Source: an uncultured Muribaculaceae bacterium
GTDB lineage: Bacteria; Bacteroidota; Bacteroidia; Bacteroidales; Muribaculaceae
Direction: 5' to 3'
Length of the DNA: 64,000 nt
NCBI GenBank assembly: GCA_910577355.1
Contig: CAJTMY010000003.1
Coordinates: forward strand, 55,011 to 119,010
The stretch's first letter is position 1. The number at the start of each line of letters is the position of its first letter. The notes under the pieces are model-generated. The model was not told where the DNA came from. It did not search any database and was given only the letters and a program-made list of their open reading frames with translations. This document shows positions 1 through 10,229 of this stretch, piece by piece. Position numbers and translations under genes: made by a program.

Positions 1-753
1 ACAGAATGGAACAGGTTTGTTCCTAAGCTTTTTTAATTGTGATATAGACTTAAGATCCTTCACGTATATATAATCAGAATCCAAATGCTCGAATCTCATT
101 CCAAAAGCATTATTCAGATGTTTAACGCATGCGCTTATCGAACAAGGATATATCTTATCATCAACCACTGTAATACATCCTCTGTTATAACACTTTAAGT
201 GAGATATATATTTATTTTGTGATTTGGTTATGTCCAAAGAAAATTTAAAGAATGAGTTTTTTTGTTCTCTATCTCCAAATACTGATGCTGTAATACCTTT
301 TTGATTACATAAATCCATTAATATATCATAATCAAAATTTATGGGATAACGAGTTATGGCAATTTGAATTTTTAGTTTTTTACAGTGCACCCAGAATTCA
401 TCAGTCATTTTTGGTAATAAAATTCCATTTGTAAATATAAATATATTACTTTCAGGAAAATACTTCCGGGCTATAATCATCGATTCTATAATATCAGGAT
501 AAAGAAGCGTTTCTCCTCCGATAAGATAAATGTCTTTTATTCCCTTTTTGATAAAGGAAGATATATGTGACATATTATTCTTTAAAGATTGAATAGTTGT
601 AAATTCTTTTGGAGCGACAGGAGAATAATGCGTACACCCTTTACAATTCAGATTACAATAATCTGTAAGTATAAATTCCAGTCGTATAGGATCATACATA
701 TAATGATATAAAATACGTATTACTCCTATAAAAGATTTGATAAAATTTTTCAT
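1..753 (-). CDS. Radical SAM protein, 3' end cut off by the window edge
   Basis: The gene starts at the ATG at 753 and runs off the left edge; 251 codons are visible without a stop. Cys33, Cys37 and Cys40 in CNLNCKGC form the radical SAM cluster motif that binds the [4Fe-4S]-SAM cofactor, and IGGE at 78-81 fits the SAM-binding glycine motif. The last visible residues, KPVPFC, look like the start of a second cysteine cluster of SPASM type, whose remainder is outside the window. Two glycosyltransferase genes lie just upstream on the same strand, which suggests a role in surface glycan or natural-product modification. The substrate cannot be told. Base composition is clearly AT-rich. Confidence 0.88.
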   Translation of the reverse strand, partial: MKNFIKSFIGVIRILYHYMYDPIRLEFILTDYCNLNCKGCTHYSPVAPKEFTTIQSLKNNMSHISSFIKKGIKDIYLIGGETLLYPDIIESMIIARKYFPESNIFIFTNGILLPKMTDEFWVHCKKLKIQIAITRYPINFDYDILMDLCNQKGITASVFGDREQKNSFFKFSLDITKSQNKYISHLKCYNRGCITVVDDKIYPCSISACVKHLNNAFGMRFEHLDSDYIYVKDLKSISQLKKLRNKPVPFC

Positions 754-856
754 TATTAAATATTGTTAATTATTTTATTTTTACACCCTAAAATTATGTT
801 ATATAACATATAATTTATAATTTTGCATTGTGTTTTTCATGGTATTAGATTTAAGG

Positions 857-1699
857 TTAAAGAGATTGCTCGTCGAGATGACGAGTAATTTTTTTTTGCT
901 TATCAATACCATCTTTTGTAAAGTAATAATATGACAGTATAAATCCTTGTGTCATAAAGAAAAATGATTTATACCATGGTGCATTGCGGCGTGGTATGTC
1001 GCGAATCAGCCGCAAGTAGCCCATTATTGTACCATAACGCAGGCGCAACCAGTTGCCTTGTCCACGCAAAGATGAGAGAGAAGCCTGCCGGCAGCCCGTT
1101 GTAAGTCCGGGATGATGTACAATAGTAAGAGGAAAAAAACGCCCCTTCATTCCGGCTCGAATAATCCGATAAACAAATAGATTCTCCTCGCCGGCTCCAA
1201 ATACATTATTACCAACACCAATTATATCTGAAAATTTAAGACTCTCCAGCAGACTTTTTCTTCGGAGAGCTATCTCAAACGATGTGATGTAGTAACCTTT
1301 AGGCTCGACTGCCAAATCAAATTCAAAGTCGGGATAATGTTTATTATCTCCCCCTTCATATCTGAATGTTGCAAAATCAAGTTCAGGATGACTCTCAAAT
1401 ACCCTCATAACACTCAACAGCCTTTCCTCCGTATAAACCAGATCATCGTCTGCTATAAGAAGTATATCACCTATACTGTTAATTATGGAATTGTTGCGGT
1501 TGCGCCCAAGACCAATAGAAGCTGTCTCACATACTCTTATATCGCATCTACGGAGATTTTGAGGTATTACTATTGCTTCCTTATAAGGATTTTGAAGACT
1601 CACAAGGTATGACACATTATTTATACGCGGCAAGTCCATTTTTGCTACTCTTTCTATACCTTCTATACCGAATGTTGCTATCAGAACCTCGAGTGTCAT
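857..1699 (-). CDS. Glycosyltransferase family 2 (GT-A fold)
   Basis: A 280-aa protein starting MTLEVLIATF. The acidic run at residues 84-86 (LLIADDDLVY) is the DxD-type metal and nucleotide-sugar site of GT-A glycosyltransferases, and the N-terminal strand plus the NRNNSI region fit family 2. I chose the ATG at 1699 because it overlaps the stop of the upstream glycosyltransferase by four bases (ATGA), a sign of translational coupling. It probably transfers a sugar during surface polysaccharide or glycoprotein glycan assembly at the inner face of the membrane. Donor and acceptor are unknown. AT-rich like its neighbours. Confidence 0.85.
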   Translation of the reverse strand: MTLEVLIATFGIEGIERVAKMDLPRINNVSYLVSLQNPYKEAIVIPQNLRRCDIRVCETASIGLGRNRNNSIINSIGDILLIADDDLVYTEERLLSVMRVFESHPELDFATFRYEGGDNKHYPDFEFDLAVEPKGYYITSFEIALRRKSLLESLKFSDIIGVGNNVFGAGEENLFVYRIIRAGMKGRFFPLTIVHHPGLTTGCRQASLSSLRGQGNWLRLRYGTIMGYLRLIRDIPRRNAPWYKSFFFMTQGFILSYYYFTKDGIDKQKKITRHLDEQSL

Positions 1700-2811
1700 A
1701 ATCTGGAATTCCAAAAATCAATACAATGCTGTGCAACTACTTTAGTTTCATTGTGTTTTTTTACAAAATCACGACCGAGAGCACCTGCCTGTCTGAGATT
1801 ATCGGGATTCAGTATGTAATTCTTAATAGTCTCATACAATACATCATCATCAGGAACTGCATTGATTATGGGATGATTATCATTTTCTCCAATAAAATCG
1901 TAGTACTCCGGCTCAGCTCCCGAAAGTACAGCCTGTCCTGCAGCCATAGCAAGAAGTGCATTTGTACCGGGTGTGTATGAATACAACTGATCAAGAACCA
2001 AATCTCCTTTTGCAAGTTTTTTCAGATATTTGTTGTAAGGAACATTTTCTACAATGTCAAGAGAACATTTTTCAGGATATTCTTTTGCAATAGTTTCTGC
2101 TATTTCTCCAATACGATCTGTTCCTTTTATTGCTTTATGATAATCTATTCTTCCCAAAAACATATTAACCTTGTCATCAGCACATAACTGTCTGTCAATA
2201 GGTTTGATAGTTTTCATATCTATAGGTACACCTGCATATGCAAGTTTCTCATCTGGAAATATGCGCTGCATGGCGAGATGATATTCGTATAGAGCCGTTG
2301 TCACGCCATCGACATGCTCATATATATAATCACAAAATCTGCCTATATCGCCTTGCTGCCATCTACAGTTTTCCTGAAGTTCTTTAATATTCTTCTGATA
2401 GAAAACTCCCGGTGAAGTATGAAATTCAGAATAACGAAGCGGACAATCAGGCGAGATTATCATATCCATAAATGCCTTGTCTGTACCGATAGCCGAGAGA
2501 AATACCTTGCCATTTTGCCTGCGTAGTCTGTCGAATATATGTTTAAGACGCGAAGGTCGCAACTGAACAAAAGAAGGGCTGATAATTGAGACAATATCAT
2601 ACCCTTTCAACTGATTTGAAGCGAGTATTTTAAGGTATAGCAATGCACCACCTGCACGTCCGGCTATCGGGCGCCCAAGATATACATCAGTATCTGTATT
2701 CATCCATTCCGAGCCATCAGAGGCCACGGTAACATAGTGACCCAACCTACGCAGTCCTACAGCTAAACAGGCATGATAGTTGCTGTAATCGCCCAAAAGG
2801 AGAATTTTCAT
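1696..2811 (-). CDS. Glycosyltransferase family 4-like (GT-B fold)
   Basis: A 371-aa protein with the N-terminal MKILLLGDYSNYHACLAVGL half of a GT-B enzyme and a C-terminal half with a conserved acidic patch (YTPGTNALLAMAAGQAVLSG) that matches the nucleotide-sugar binding region of GT4 enzymes. It overlaps the downstream GT2 gene by four bases and sits one base from the unknown gene upstream, so the three are probably co-transcribed. Likely role: adding a hexose or derivative in glycan assembly. The exact sugar is not predictable from sequence. Confidence 0.82.
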   Translation of the reverse strand: MKILLLGDYSNYHACLAVGLRRLGHYVTVASDGSEWMNTDTDVYLGRPIAGRAGGALLYLKILASNQLKGYDIVSIISPSFVQLRPSRLKHIFDRLRRQNGKVFLSAIGTDKAFMDMIISPDCPLRYSEFHTSPGVFYQKNIKELQENCRWQQGDIGRFCDYIYEHVDGVTTALYEYHLAMQRIFPDEKLAYAGVPIDMKTIKPIDRQLCADDKVNMFLGRIDYHKAIKGTDRIGEIAETIAKEYPEKCSLDIVENVPYNKYLKKLAKGDLVLDQLYSYTPGTNALLAMAAGQAVLSGAEPEYYDFIGENDNHPIINAVPDDDVLYETIKNYILNPDNLRQAGALGRDFVKKHNETKVVAQHCIDFWNSRL

Positions 2812-2812
2812 A

Positions 2813-3340
2813 TCATATACTGCCCAAGCGTCGCAAATTGTCTATTACATCACCGGCAGTCATACGGCGCTGCATACGCAATGCAGAGGCAAAGTCACGC
2901 GCCACGATAGCTACGGTAGGATGCGTGAAAAGACTGTTGTAATAACGATAGTTCTTATTATATACTGCCTCGGATTCGTCTTCGTCGAGCGAACAGTAGT
3001 TACTGCCTTCCTCGATGATGATATCATGCACGAGTCTGAGCATGTCGGCATCGGGCGACGTACCGGTACAGAATCTACGACATAGTACATTGCCTATTAG
3101 CATTGCAGCAGTAACCTGAAACTGTCTCAACAACTCGTTCCAAGCGATCTTTGCCGAAAACCTCGGATTACCGCCGAAGAAAAACTCCTCGGCCATAGAC
3201 AGTGATTCCTCATCTTCTTCAAGGGATACTCCAGCAAGCATGTCCTCGCAGTCGCAGGCCATCAAGGTTATCGCCATGCCCGCGATACCGAGACTCTTGT
3301 CTGTCTCGTCTGTATATTTCAGTCTATCGTACATTTCCAT
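2813..3340 (-). CDS. Conserved-looking hypothetical protein, 175 aa
   Basis: I do not recognise this protein. It has no signal peptide or membrane segment, is mostly helical by composition, and has an acidic patch near residues 40-48 (SLEEDEESL) and a basic C-terminal helix (ALRMQRRMTAGDVIDNLRRL). It lies four bases downstream of the PorZ-like gene and one base upstream of a glycosyltransferase. Codon use is like housekeeping neighbours and unlike the AT-rich glycosyltransferases. Start could be Met1 (3340) or Met3 (3334). Confidence 0.7.
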   Translation of the reverse strand: MEMYDRLKYTDETDKSLGIAGMAITLMACDCEDMLAGVSLEEDEESLSMAEEFFFGGNPRFSAKIAWNELLRQFQVTAAMLIGNVLCRRFCTGTSPDADMLRLVHDIIIEEGSNYCSLDEDESEAVYNKNYRYYNSLFTHPTVAIVARDFASALRMQRRMTAGDVIDNLRRLGSI

Positions 3341-3344
3341 TCTA

Positions 3345-5831
3345 TCAGTTGATTACAACTATCTTTGCAACAGCACCCGACGCACTGCCGGTGGCATTCT
3401 GCGACGCCATCACGAGATATACTCCCGAACGGACACGGTTGCCGGCGGCATCGCAACCGTCCCATTGAGCCATACCGCCTTCCGATCTGCCTGTCCATAT
3501 CACATTGCCCTGCTGATCGGCAATTTTAATAAGAGATTTGTCCATAAGACCGTTGATGGTGATCCATCCTGTATAATCGGGACGTACGGGGTTGGGATAA
3601 GTATATACATCGCTGTAATCTTCGGCAGCAGGTGCCGAATCGGAACTGTAAAGGAACAGACCTTCGGGTGTGCCTATCAACACATCATTGCCATGCGGAT
3701 CGCAGGCAAGCATGGTAATGGTATTTGAAAGCAAAGGAGAGTTGTCCGTGCGGTATTCGGCAAGAATCTCCGTACCGTCCTCATTTACATAAAACAGTCC
3801 TGAATTTGCTGTACCTATCCACTTCTTATTATTGGAATCAACAGCTATACAGATCACAGTCTCACTGTCAAGAAGATAGTCTGCAAAATTAGTACCGTCA
3901 TTGCGTGCTACTTTAGGACGCTTGACATTCAAATATGATGTGGTAGATATTCCTAACTGCTCTAAATCTTCTACAATTAAAATTCCAGTATTACTACCAA
4001 GCCATAATTTACCGTTTTTATCTTCAATGATCCACATAAAGTTAGTGGAAAATGAATTGCCATCCTGATCTACCAATCCTGTATATATAGAATATGAATC
4101 ATCGTTTACATCAGTAGTACCTTTTGTATCGTAACCAACCAACGGAGTACCAACACTTAAATGTCCTATTCTAAGACCTTTGTTATATTTAGAAGAAAAT
4201 AAAATTTTCATATCAGGCCTTCCTGCATCATTATAAGGCCATTTAGGTTGCAACCAGTATTTATAATTTCCGGAAGCATCCTTTTCTTCAAGTATTTTTG
4301 GATTTTTTTTAAGAATTTCCAATGATTCTTTCGGTAAAATCTTAAAAGGTGAACCGTTTGAAACTCCAACCGGCCCTTGTGTATAATGCCAGGTTCCCAC
4401 CCATAGATTACCTTTATTATCAAAAGTAGCATCAAAAGTTCTTGTACCCCAATGTGCATAAAGAGGTGAATTTTCTTTTGAGAATCTGTAATAAACATTT
4501 CTGTCTTTTATAACAAATAGACCATCAAAATTATTGGCAAAATATACAAATGAATCATCTTCATTATCCACAGTTATTTGACCTTGCCCACCGTATAAAA
4601 GACCCAATTTTTGATAATTTGAATATTTATCTTTGATATCTGTCGGATACAAAGATTTAAAATCACCGGTTTTCCAATTATAACTTTCCAACAAGAATGG
4701 TGTATTATAGGCATCCCCTCCATTTATACCCATTGGATGATATTCCGACAATCCAATCCCATTAAAATACACTTCCTCGCCGTCGGGGGTGTAGGCTACG
4801 AAGCAGTTGTTGAACTGCTTTGAGGACTGAGGAAAGTATTTTTCGGAGAGGACTGTCGGTGTGGTCTGCGACAGGTCGAAATTGCCGATACCGGCGGCAT
4901 CGGCGGCCCAGACGGATGAAGGTGATGTCCAGAACGACAGACGCTGTTTGCGGAAATCGGCCGGAATATCAACGTTTGAAATGAGATTACCTTCCTTATC
5001 AAGCATTACGAAGCGATCATTACAGGTGAGGTAGTAACCGTCCTTGTAATTCTCAAACTTGTCTGCACCCGGCACTGCAATACCGGTGTCGTTGATCGAT
5101 ACATTTCCGCCGGCATCGACTGTTACTTTCCACAGTTTGCCGCTGAGGGGCGCTATATAGCTGTCATCGGATATCACAATCCAGTCTGAAAGACCTATAT
5201 CGCGCAGAGGTTTGAACTTAGAGAGAGTGTTGTGACGGTCGGCCTTGGGCGATATTCCGAGATAAACAATGTCCGGCTTCTCGCTGCTTAGATTCTTGGC
5301 GGCTATTATCAGATTATCGCCCATCTCGGCAATGAAGCTCACAGGTGTATTGTATATGCCCGACTCTATCACATGATGTTTCTGATCGTCGAACACCACT
5401 ATGCCGAACGATGTAGCCACATATATGCGGCCTTTACCGAAATATATATGATTGACAACCTTGGCCGATGTAAGGTTGGCATCCTTGATTTCAGGGAGAT
5501 TCACCACCTTGCCGTTGTCATATACAAGGTCTATGTTGCAGTTGTCGTACACACACATCAGATATTTCTCATCCTTATTATATTTCAAGGCGGCGACACC
5601 GCTGTCCGACAGCTTCGAGCCGGGTGTGTAGTATTCTGTCTCGTTGTTTTCCTTATCGTAGGCATACAAGGCTCCACCCGTAACGTAATACACTCTATCG
5701 GGAGTTTCCTTTACAAGTTCGAAGTCCATGGCCGACATAGGTAACACCCGCCACGAACCCGGTGCATGCTGGGCGCAAACACTTACCGTACAGGATATAA
5801 TGGCAATAAGGAGAAAGATTTTTTTTATCAT
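3345..5831 (-). CDS. porZ: PorZ-like secreted beta-propeller protein with T9SS sorting domain
   Basis: An 828-aa protein. I chose the ATG at 5831 because it opens a clean signal peptide (MIKKIFLLIAIISCTVSVCAQ). The body is built of propeller blades (KWIGTANSGLFYVNEDG, LWLGSNTGILIV) of the two-component-regulator propeller type, and the C-terminus from about residue 740 is a T9SS sorting domain that opens with YTYPNPVRPD. This layout and length match PorZ, the surface protein of the T9SS attachment complex that helps attach A-LPS to cargo. The central part (about 3.93-4.77 kb) is much more AT-rich than both flanks. It could instead be another propeller-bearing T9SS cargo. Confidence 0.72.
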   Translation of the reverse strand: MIKKIFLLIAIISCTVSVCAQHAPGSWRVLPMSAMDFELVKETPDRVYYVTGGALYAYDKENNETEYYTPGSKLSDSGVAALKYNKDEKYLMCVYDNCNIDLVYDNGKVVNLPEIKDANLTSAKVVNHIYFGKGRIYVATSFGIVVFDDQKHHVIESGIYNTPVSFIAEMGDNLIIAAKNLSSEKPDIVYLGISPKADRHNTLSKFKPLRDIGLSDWIVISDDSYIAPLSGKLWKVTVDAGGNVSINDTGIAVPGADKFENYKDGYYLTCNDRFVMLDKEGNLISNVDIPADFRKQRLSFWTSPSSVWAADAAGIGNFDLSQTTPTVLSEKYFPQSSKQFNNCFVAYTPDGEEVYFNGIGLSEYHPMGINGGDAYNTPFLLESYNWKTGDFKSLYPTDIKDKYSNYQKLGLLYGGQGQITVDNEDDSFVYFANNFDGLFVIKDRNVYYRFSKENSPLYAHWGTRTFDATFDNKGNLWVGTWHYTQGPVGVSNGSPFKILPKESLEILKKNPKILEEKDASGNYKYWLQPKWPYNDAGRPDMKILFSSKYNKGLRIGHLSVGTPLVGYDTKGTTDVNDDSYSIYTGLVDQDGNSFSTNFMWIIEDKNGKLWLGSNTGILIVEDLEQLGISTTSYLNVKRPKVARNDGTNFADYLLDSETVICIAVDSNNKKWIGTANSGLFYVNEDGTEILAEYRTDNSPLLSNTITMLACDPHGNDVLIGTPEGLFLYSSDSAPAAEDYSDVYTYPNPVRPDYTGWITINGLMDKSLIKIADQQGNVIWTGRSEGGMAQWDGCDAAGNRVRSGVYLVMASQNATGSASGAVAKIVVIN

Positions 5832-5841
5832 ATATACTGAA

Positions 5842-6438
5842 TTAGATAGTGTCCTTGTCAAGAGATCCAAATAATTCGAGCAAGCGCGCCACAGCTCTGC
5901 CGCGATGACTCACCGCATTTTTTTCGTCGGCAGTGGCTTCGGCAAATGTCTTGTTCCATCCGTCGGGCATAAACACCGGGTCGTATCCAAAGCCGCCGCA
6001 ACCGACAGGTGAATCGATTATACGTCCTTCCACTATGCCATCGACTGTATAAGTGCGGTCGCCTTTTATAAGGGCTATCACTGTACGGAAACGGGCTTTG
6101 CGATTTTCTTTTCCCGAAAGATTTTTCAGGAGCAATGCCGTGTTGGCGGCAGCGTCATGACCTTCAGCCGACGCATAGCGGGCAGAATGCACACCGGGCG
6201 CACCGCCGAGAGCTTCTACTTCCAGACCTGTATCGTCGGCAAAACAATCGTAGCCGTAATGCTCTTTCACCCATAAGGCTTTCATCACGGCATTGCCTTC
6301 GAGAGTATCGGCAGTCTCGGGTATATCGTCGTGACAGCCTATATCGGAAAGCGAAAGGATGGCGAGCTCCGAGCCCACCATCTTCCGCAATTCTTCGAGT
6401 TTATGAGGATTGTTACTTGCAAATACTATTTTTTCCAT
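5842..6438 (-). CDS. rdgB: RdgB/HAM1 inosine/xanthosine triphosphate pyrophosphatase
   Basis: A 198-aa cytoplasmic enzyme that hydrolyses non-canonical purine nucleotides (ITP, dITP, XTP) to monophosphate and pyrophosphate, keeping them out of DNA and RNA. The substrate-binding SNNPHK sits right after the start, followed by the [11 protein letters not shown] metal site and GGFGYDPVF, all diagnostic of the family. I chose the ATG at 6438 ([10 protein letters not shown]) over an upstream alternative at 6465 because this is where family members begin. It lies between leuS (33 bases upstream) and the PorZ-like gene (10 bases downstream) on the same strand. Confidence 0.95.
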   Translation of the reverse strand: MEKIVFASNNPHKLEELRKMVGSELAILSLSDIGCHDDIPETADTLEGNAVMKALWVKEHYGYDCFADDTGLEVEALGGAPGVHSARYASAEGHDAAANTALLLKNLSGKENRKARFRTVIALIKGDRTYTVDGIVEGRIIDSPVGCGGFGYDPVFMPDGWNKTFAEATADEKNAVSHRGRAVARLLELFGSLDKDTI

Positions 6439-6472
6439 CAATATTTTAACGGAAAAAAACGTCATTTATTGT

Positions 6473-9250
6473 TTATCCCACCACTATGTTCACAATCTTG
6501 CCGGGCACAACTATTATCTTTCGCACGGTTTTTCCGTCGAGCCATTTTACCGAAGACTCGTGGCCGAGCGCGAGTTTCTCCACTTCCTCGCGCGGAGTGG
6601 CTGCATCGACTGTGATGTTGAATCGAGCCTTGCCGTTGAACGACACTGCATAGTTGACGCTCGATTCCTTGAGATATTCCTCATTGAATACCGGCCATGC
6701 GGCATCGCATATGGTGGTATCGCGACCTATAGCACTATGCCACAGCTCTTCGGCTACGTGAGGTGCGAACGGAGCAAGAAGAACAAGCAGATCGGCCAAT
6801 ATCTCGCGCGAATGACAGTTCTGCCGCGTGAGTTCGTTGACACATATCATGAACGCCGCCACCGACGTATTGAACGAGAAGTTCTCTATATCGGCGCTTA
6901 CCTTCTTTATAAGAGTGTGAAGCGCCTTGAGATTATCGGAAGTAGGCTTGCTGTCGTCCACCAGACATGTGTCTCCTTTATAGAAAAGGTTCCACAGTTT
7001 CTTTATGAAGCGGTTCACGCCGTCGATACCATTGGTATCCCATGGTTTCGACTGCTCGAGCGGCCCGAGGAACATCTCATAGAGACGTAGCGTGTCGGCA
7101 CCGTAGCGCTCCACTATATCGTCGGGATTCACAACGTTGAACATCGACTTAGACATCTTCTCCACAGCATAACCGCATATATACCTGCCGTCTTCAAGTA
7201 TGAACTCGGCATCGGCGAGGTCGGGACGCCACGCACGGAAACGCTCCGTATCGAGCACGTCGTTGTTCACGAGGCTTATGTCTACATGTATCGGACTCAC
7301 CTCGTATTGATCCTTAAGGCCGGCGCTTACAAACGTATTGCTGTCCTTTATACGGTAGGCAAACGACGATCGACCCTGTATCATGCCTTGGTTGACAAGC
7401 TTGCGGAAAGGCTCGTCCTCGCACACCTTGCCTATGTCGTATAGGAATTTATTCCAGAATCTCGAATATATAAGGTGACCTGTGGCGTGCTCCGTACCAC
7501 CGATGTACAGGTCGACCTGCCGCCAGTAGCTGTTGGCTTCCTCGCTCACGAGAGCGTCGCCGTTGCGCGGATCCATGTAGCGCAGATAATAGGCCGACGA
7601 TCCTGCGAATCCGGGCATAGTATTCAGTTCGAGAGGATACCCTTCGGGAGTCTTCCAGTTCTCGGCACGTCCCAGCGGAGGCTCGCCTGTCTCGGTAGGG
7701 AGATAAGCGCTTATCTCAGGCAGTTGCAAAGGCAGACTCTCTACCGGCAACATATGAGGTATGCCGTCTTTGTAATATACCGGGAAAGGCTCGCCCCAAT
7801 AGCGCTGGCGGCTGAATATGGCATCGCGCAGGCGATAGTTGACCTTCACACGGCCTATACCCTTCTCCTCTATGAATTTCTTTGTTCTGGCTATTGCATC
7901 CTTTACCTCCAGTCCGTTTAGATCAAGCTCGGCACCGCAGCTGTTTATCATACGGCCTTCCTTGGCGTCGAAACTTTCCTCACTAACATCGGCACCTTCG
8001 ATAAGAGGTATCACAGGCAGATTGAAAGCACGGGCGAAGGCATAGTCGCGGCTGTCGTGAGCCGGCACGGCCATGATGGCACCGGTGCCATATCCTGCCA
8101 GCACATAGTCACTCACGTAGATGGGAATATTCTTGCCTGTAAGAGGATTCACCGCATACGAGCCTGTGAACACACCTGTCATGCGCTTGTCTATCATACG
8201 CTCGCGCTCGGTCTTGTGCTTAACGGCCTGAAGATATTTGTCCACCTCCTCTTTCTGCTCCGGAGTAGTGACTTGTGCCACATAATCGCTCTCGGGTGCG
8301 AGTACCATGAATGTGACACCAAATACGGTATCGGCACGTGTGGTGAATATCTCAAGCTCCACATCGTCGCGACCGGCCACCTTGAAGCGCATCTCGGCGC
8401 CTTCGCTGCGGCCTATCCAGTTGCGCTGTGTCTCTTTGAGCGAATCTGTCCATTCGAGACGGTCGAGCCCGTCGAGAAGGCGCTGTGCATATGCCGACAC
8501 ACGCAGACACCACTGATACATCAGCTTCTGCTCCACGGGGTATCCGCCACGCACGCTCAGACCTTCGCTCACCTCATCATTGGCAAGCACGGTGCCGAGT
8601 TCGGGACACCAGTTCACCATCGAGTTGCCGAGATAGGCTATGCGGTAGTTCATCAGCACGTCGCTCTTCTGCTTCTCATCCATTGCCTTCCACTCCTCGG
8701 CTGTAAAACTCATATCCGTGCCGGCAGCGGCATGTATGCCGGCTGTACCCTGTTTGTCGAAGTGAGCCACCAGACCGGATATCAGCATGGCCTTGTCGGC
8801 TTGCTTATCGTAGTAGTGGTTGAACATCTGTATGAACGCCCACTGTGTCCACTTGTAATATCCGGGGTCGCAGGTACGGATCTCTCGATCCCAGTCGTAG
8901 CAGAAACCTATCTTGTCGAGCTGCGAGCGATAGCGTGCTATGTTATCGTTAGTGGTTTTCTCGGGATGCTGTCCTGTCTGTATGGCGTATTGCTCGGCGG
9001 GCAGACCATAAGCATCATAGCCCATAGGATGAAGCACATTGAAACCTTTCAGACGCTTGTATCGTGAATAGATGTCGGAAGCTATGTATCCGAGGGGATG
9101 ACCTACATGCAGACCCGCACCTGAAGGATATGGGAACATGTCGAGCACATAGAATTTTGGCTTCGATTCATCTATACGGGCAGCGTATGTCTTGTCATCC
9201 TTCCATCGACGCTGCCATCTGGCTTCTATATCTTTATGATTGTATTCCAT
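6473..9250 (-). CDS. leuS: Leucyl-tRNA synthetase
   Basis: A 925-aa class I aminoacyl-tRNA synthetase that charges tRNA-Leu. The HIGH signature is HVGH at 48-51, the KMSKS signature is [10 protein letters not shown] near residue 695, and the inserted CP1 editing domain carries the threonine-rich [12 protein letters not shown]. Length is normal for a bacterial enzyme with the Bacteroidota-type insertion. nadA follows 17 bases upstream on the same strand and rdgB is 34 bases downstream. Confidence 0.98.
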   Translation of the reverse strand: MEYNHKDIEARWQRRWKDDKTYAARIDESKPKFYVLDMFPYPSGAGLHVGHPLGYIASDIYSRYKRLKGFNVLHPMGYDAYGLPAEQYAIQTGQHPEKTTNDNIARYRSQLDKIGFCYDWDREIRTCDPGYYKWTQWAFIQMFNHYYDKQADKAMLISGLVAHFDKQGTAGIHAAAGTDMSFTAEEWKAMDEKQKSDVLMNYRIAYLGNSMVNWCPELGTVLANDEVSEGLSVRGGYPVEQKLMYQWCLRVSAYAQRLLDGLDRLEWTDSLKETQRNWIGRSEGAEMRFKVAGRDDVELEIFTTRADTVFGVTFMVLAPESDYVAQVTTPEQKEEVDKYLQAVKHKTERERMIDKRMTGVFTGSYAVNPLTGKNIPIYVSDYVLAGYGTGAIMAVPAHDSRDYAFARAFNLPVIPLIEGADVSEESFDAKEGRMINSCGAELDLNGLEVKDAIARTKKFIEEKGIGRVKVNYRLRDAIFSRQRYWGEPFPVYYKDGIPHMLPVESLPLQLPEISAYLPTETGEPPLGRAENWKTPEGYPLELNTMPGFAGSSAYYLRYMDPRNGDALVSEEANSYWRQVDLYIGGTEHATGHLIYSRFWNKFLYDIGKVCEDEPFRKLVNQGMIQGRSSFAYRIKDSNTFVSAGLKDQYEVSPIHVDISLVNNDVLDTERFRAWRPDLADAEFILEDGRYICGYAVEKMSKSMFNVVNPDDIVERYGADTLRLYEMFLGPLEQSKPWDTNGIDGVNRFIKKLWNLFYKGDTCLVDDSKPTSDNLKALHTLIKKVSADIENFSFNTSVAAFMICVNELTRQNCHSREILADLLVLLAPFAPHVAEELWHSAIGRDTTICDAAWPVFNEEYLKESSVNYAVSFNGKARFNITVDAATPREEVEKLALGHESSVKWLDGKTVRKIIVVPGKIVNIVVG

Positions 9251-9267
9251 TTGAATTAATTTTTCAT

Positions 9268-10221
9268 TTATTTGAATTGCAGCATACGCTCTATAGGGCG
9301 CAGAGCTGCCTCGGCCAAAGCCGGATCTACCGTTATCTCGGGAGTCTCGTCTCTGAGACAGCGATAAAGCTTCTCAAGTGTGTTGAGTTTCATATACGAG
9401 CAATCGTTGCAGCCGCATGTGGCAGCATCGTCTGGCGGAGCCGGTATGAATGTCTTTTCGGGACAGTCTTTGCGCATCTGATGCAATATGCCGCTCTCGG
9501 TAGCAACGATGAATTGGGTGGCATCCGAAGCCTTGGTATATTCGAGCAACGCTGCGGTAGAGCCGACCTTGTCGGCGAGGAGCACCACAGGGCGCTTGCA
9601 TTCAGGGTGCACCAGTACCTTGGCGCCCGGATGCTGTTTTTTAAGTTCTATAATTTTCTCCACCGAGAATTTTTCATGCACATGGCAGGCTCCGTCCCAC
9701 AACAGCATATTACGACCGGTTATTGAATTTATATAGTTGCCGAGATTGCGGTCGGGACCGAATATTATCTTTTCATCCTCAGGCAGACTGTTCACGATCT
9801 TGAGAGCGTTGCCCGATGTCACAAGAATATCGGTAAGAGCTTTCACACCAACCGAAGTATTTACATAAGATATCACCGTATGGCCGGGATGCGCTTCTAT
9901 GAATTTCTTGAAATCTTCGACCGGACAGCTGTCGGCAAGTGAGCATCCGGCATCGGCATCCGGCACCAGCACTTTTTTGTCCGGACAAAGCAGCTTGGCT
10001 GTCTCACCCATGAAGTGCACCCCACACAGTACCACGATGCGTGCATCGTCGAGCGTGGCGGCATATCTGGCCAATGCAAGAGAATCGCCTATATGATCGG
10101 CGATATCCTGTATGGGCCCCTGCTGATAATAATGGGCCAGGATAACAGCCTTCTTTTCTTTTTTAAGACGAGTTATCGCCTCTTTCAATTCTTCTTCGGT
10201 ACGGAAGTTCTCAACATCCAT
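9268..10221 (-). CDS. nadA: Quinolinate synthase
   Basis: A 317-aa [4Fe-4S] enzyme that condenses iminoaspartate with dihydroxyacetone phosphate to quinolinate in de novo NAD synthesis. The N-terminal VILAHYYQ motif, the cysteine in [16 protein letters not shown], the one in HPECKRPV and the C-terminal [10 protein letters not shown] supply the expected cluster ligands. The partner L-aspartate oxidase (nadB) is about 24 kb away at 34.9 kb instead of adjacent. It abuts the candidate origin region at 10.2-10.6 kb. Confidence 0.97.
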   Translation of the reverse strand: MDVENFRTEEELKEAITRLKKEKKAVILAHYYQQGPIQDIADHIGDSLALARYAATLDDARIVVLCGVHFMGETAKLLCPDKKVLVPDADAGCSLADSCPVEDFKKFIEAHPGHTVISYVNTSVGVKALTDILVTSGNALKIVNSLPEDEKIIFGPDRNLGNYINSITGRNMLLWDGACHVHEKFSVEKIIELKKQHPGAKVLVHPECKRPVVLLADKVGSTAALLEYTKASDATQFIVATESGILHQMRKDCPEKTFIPAPPDDAATCGCNDCSYMKLNTLEKLYRCLRDETPEITVDPALAEAALRPIERMLQFK

Positions 10222-10229
10222 TTTCTTTT

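Noticed and set aside
819..826. TAATTTTG on the plus strand, a possible rightward promoter
   Set aside because: No plus-strand gene follows; it would be antisense to the GT2 gene and the region is so AT-rich that the match is expected by chance.
869..886. CTCGTC-GAGAT-GACGAG hairpin followed by a T-run, read as a rightward terminator
   Set aside because: It lies inside the last codons of the minus-strand GT2 gene and no plus-strand gene precedes it, so the pairing is probably a coincidence of coding sequence.
3240..3728. 162-codon plus-strand frame over the 2.8-3.7 kb genes
   Set aside because: It is antisense to two well-supported minus-strand genes and spans their junction.
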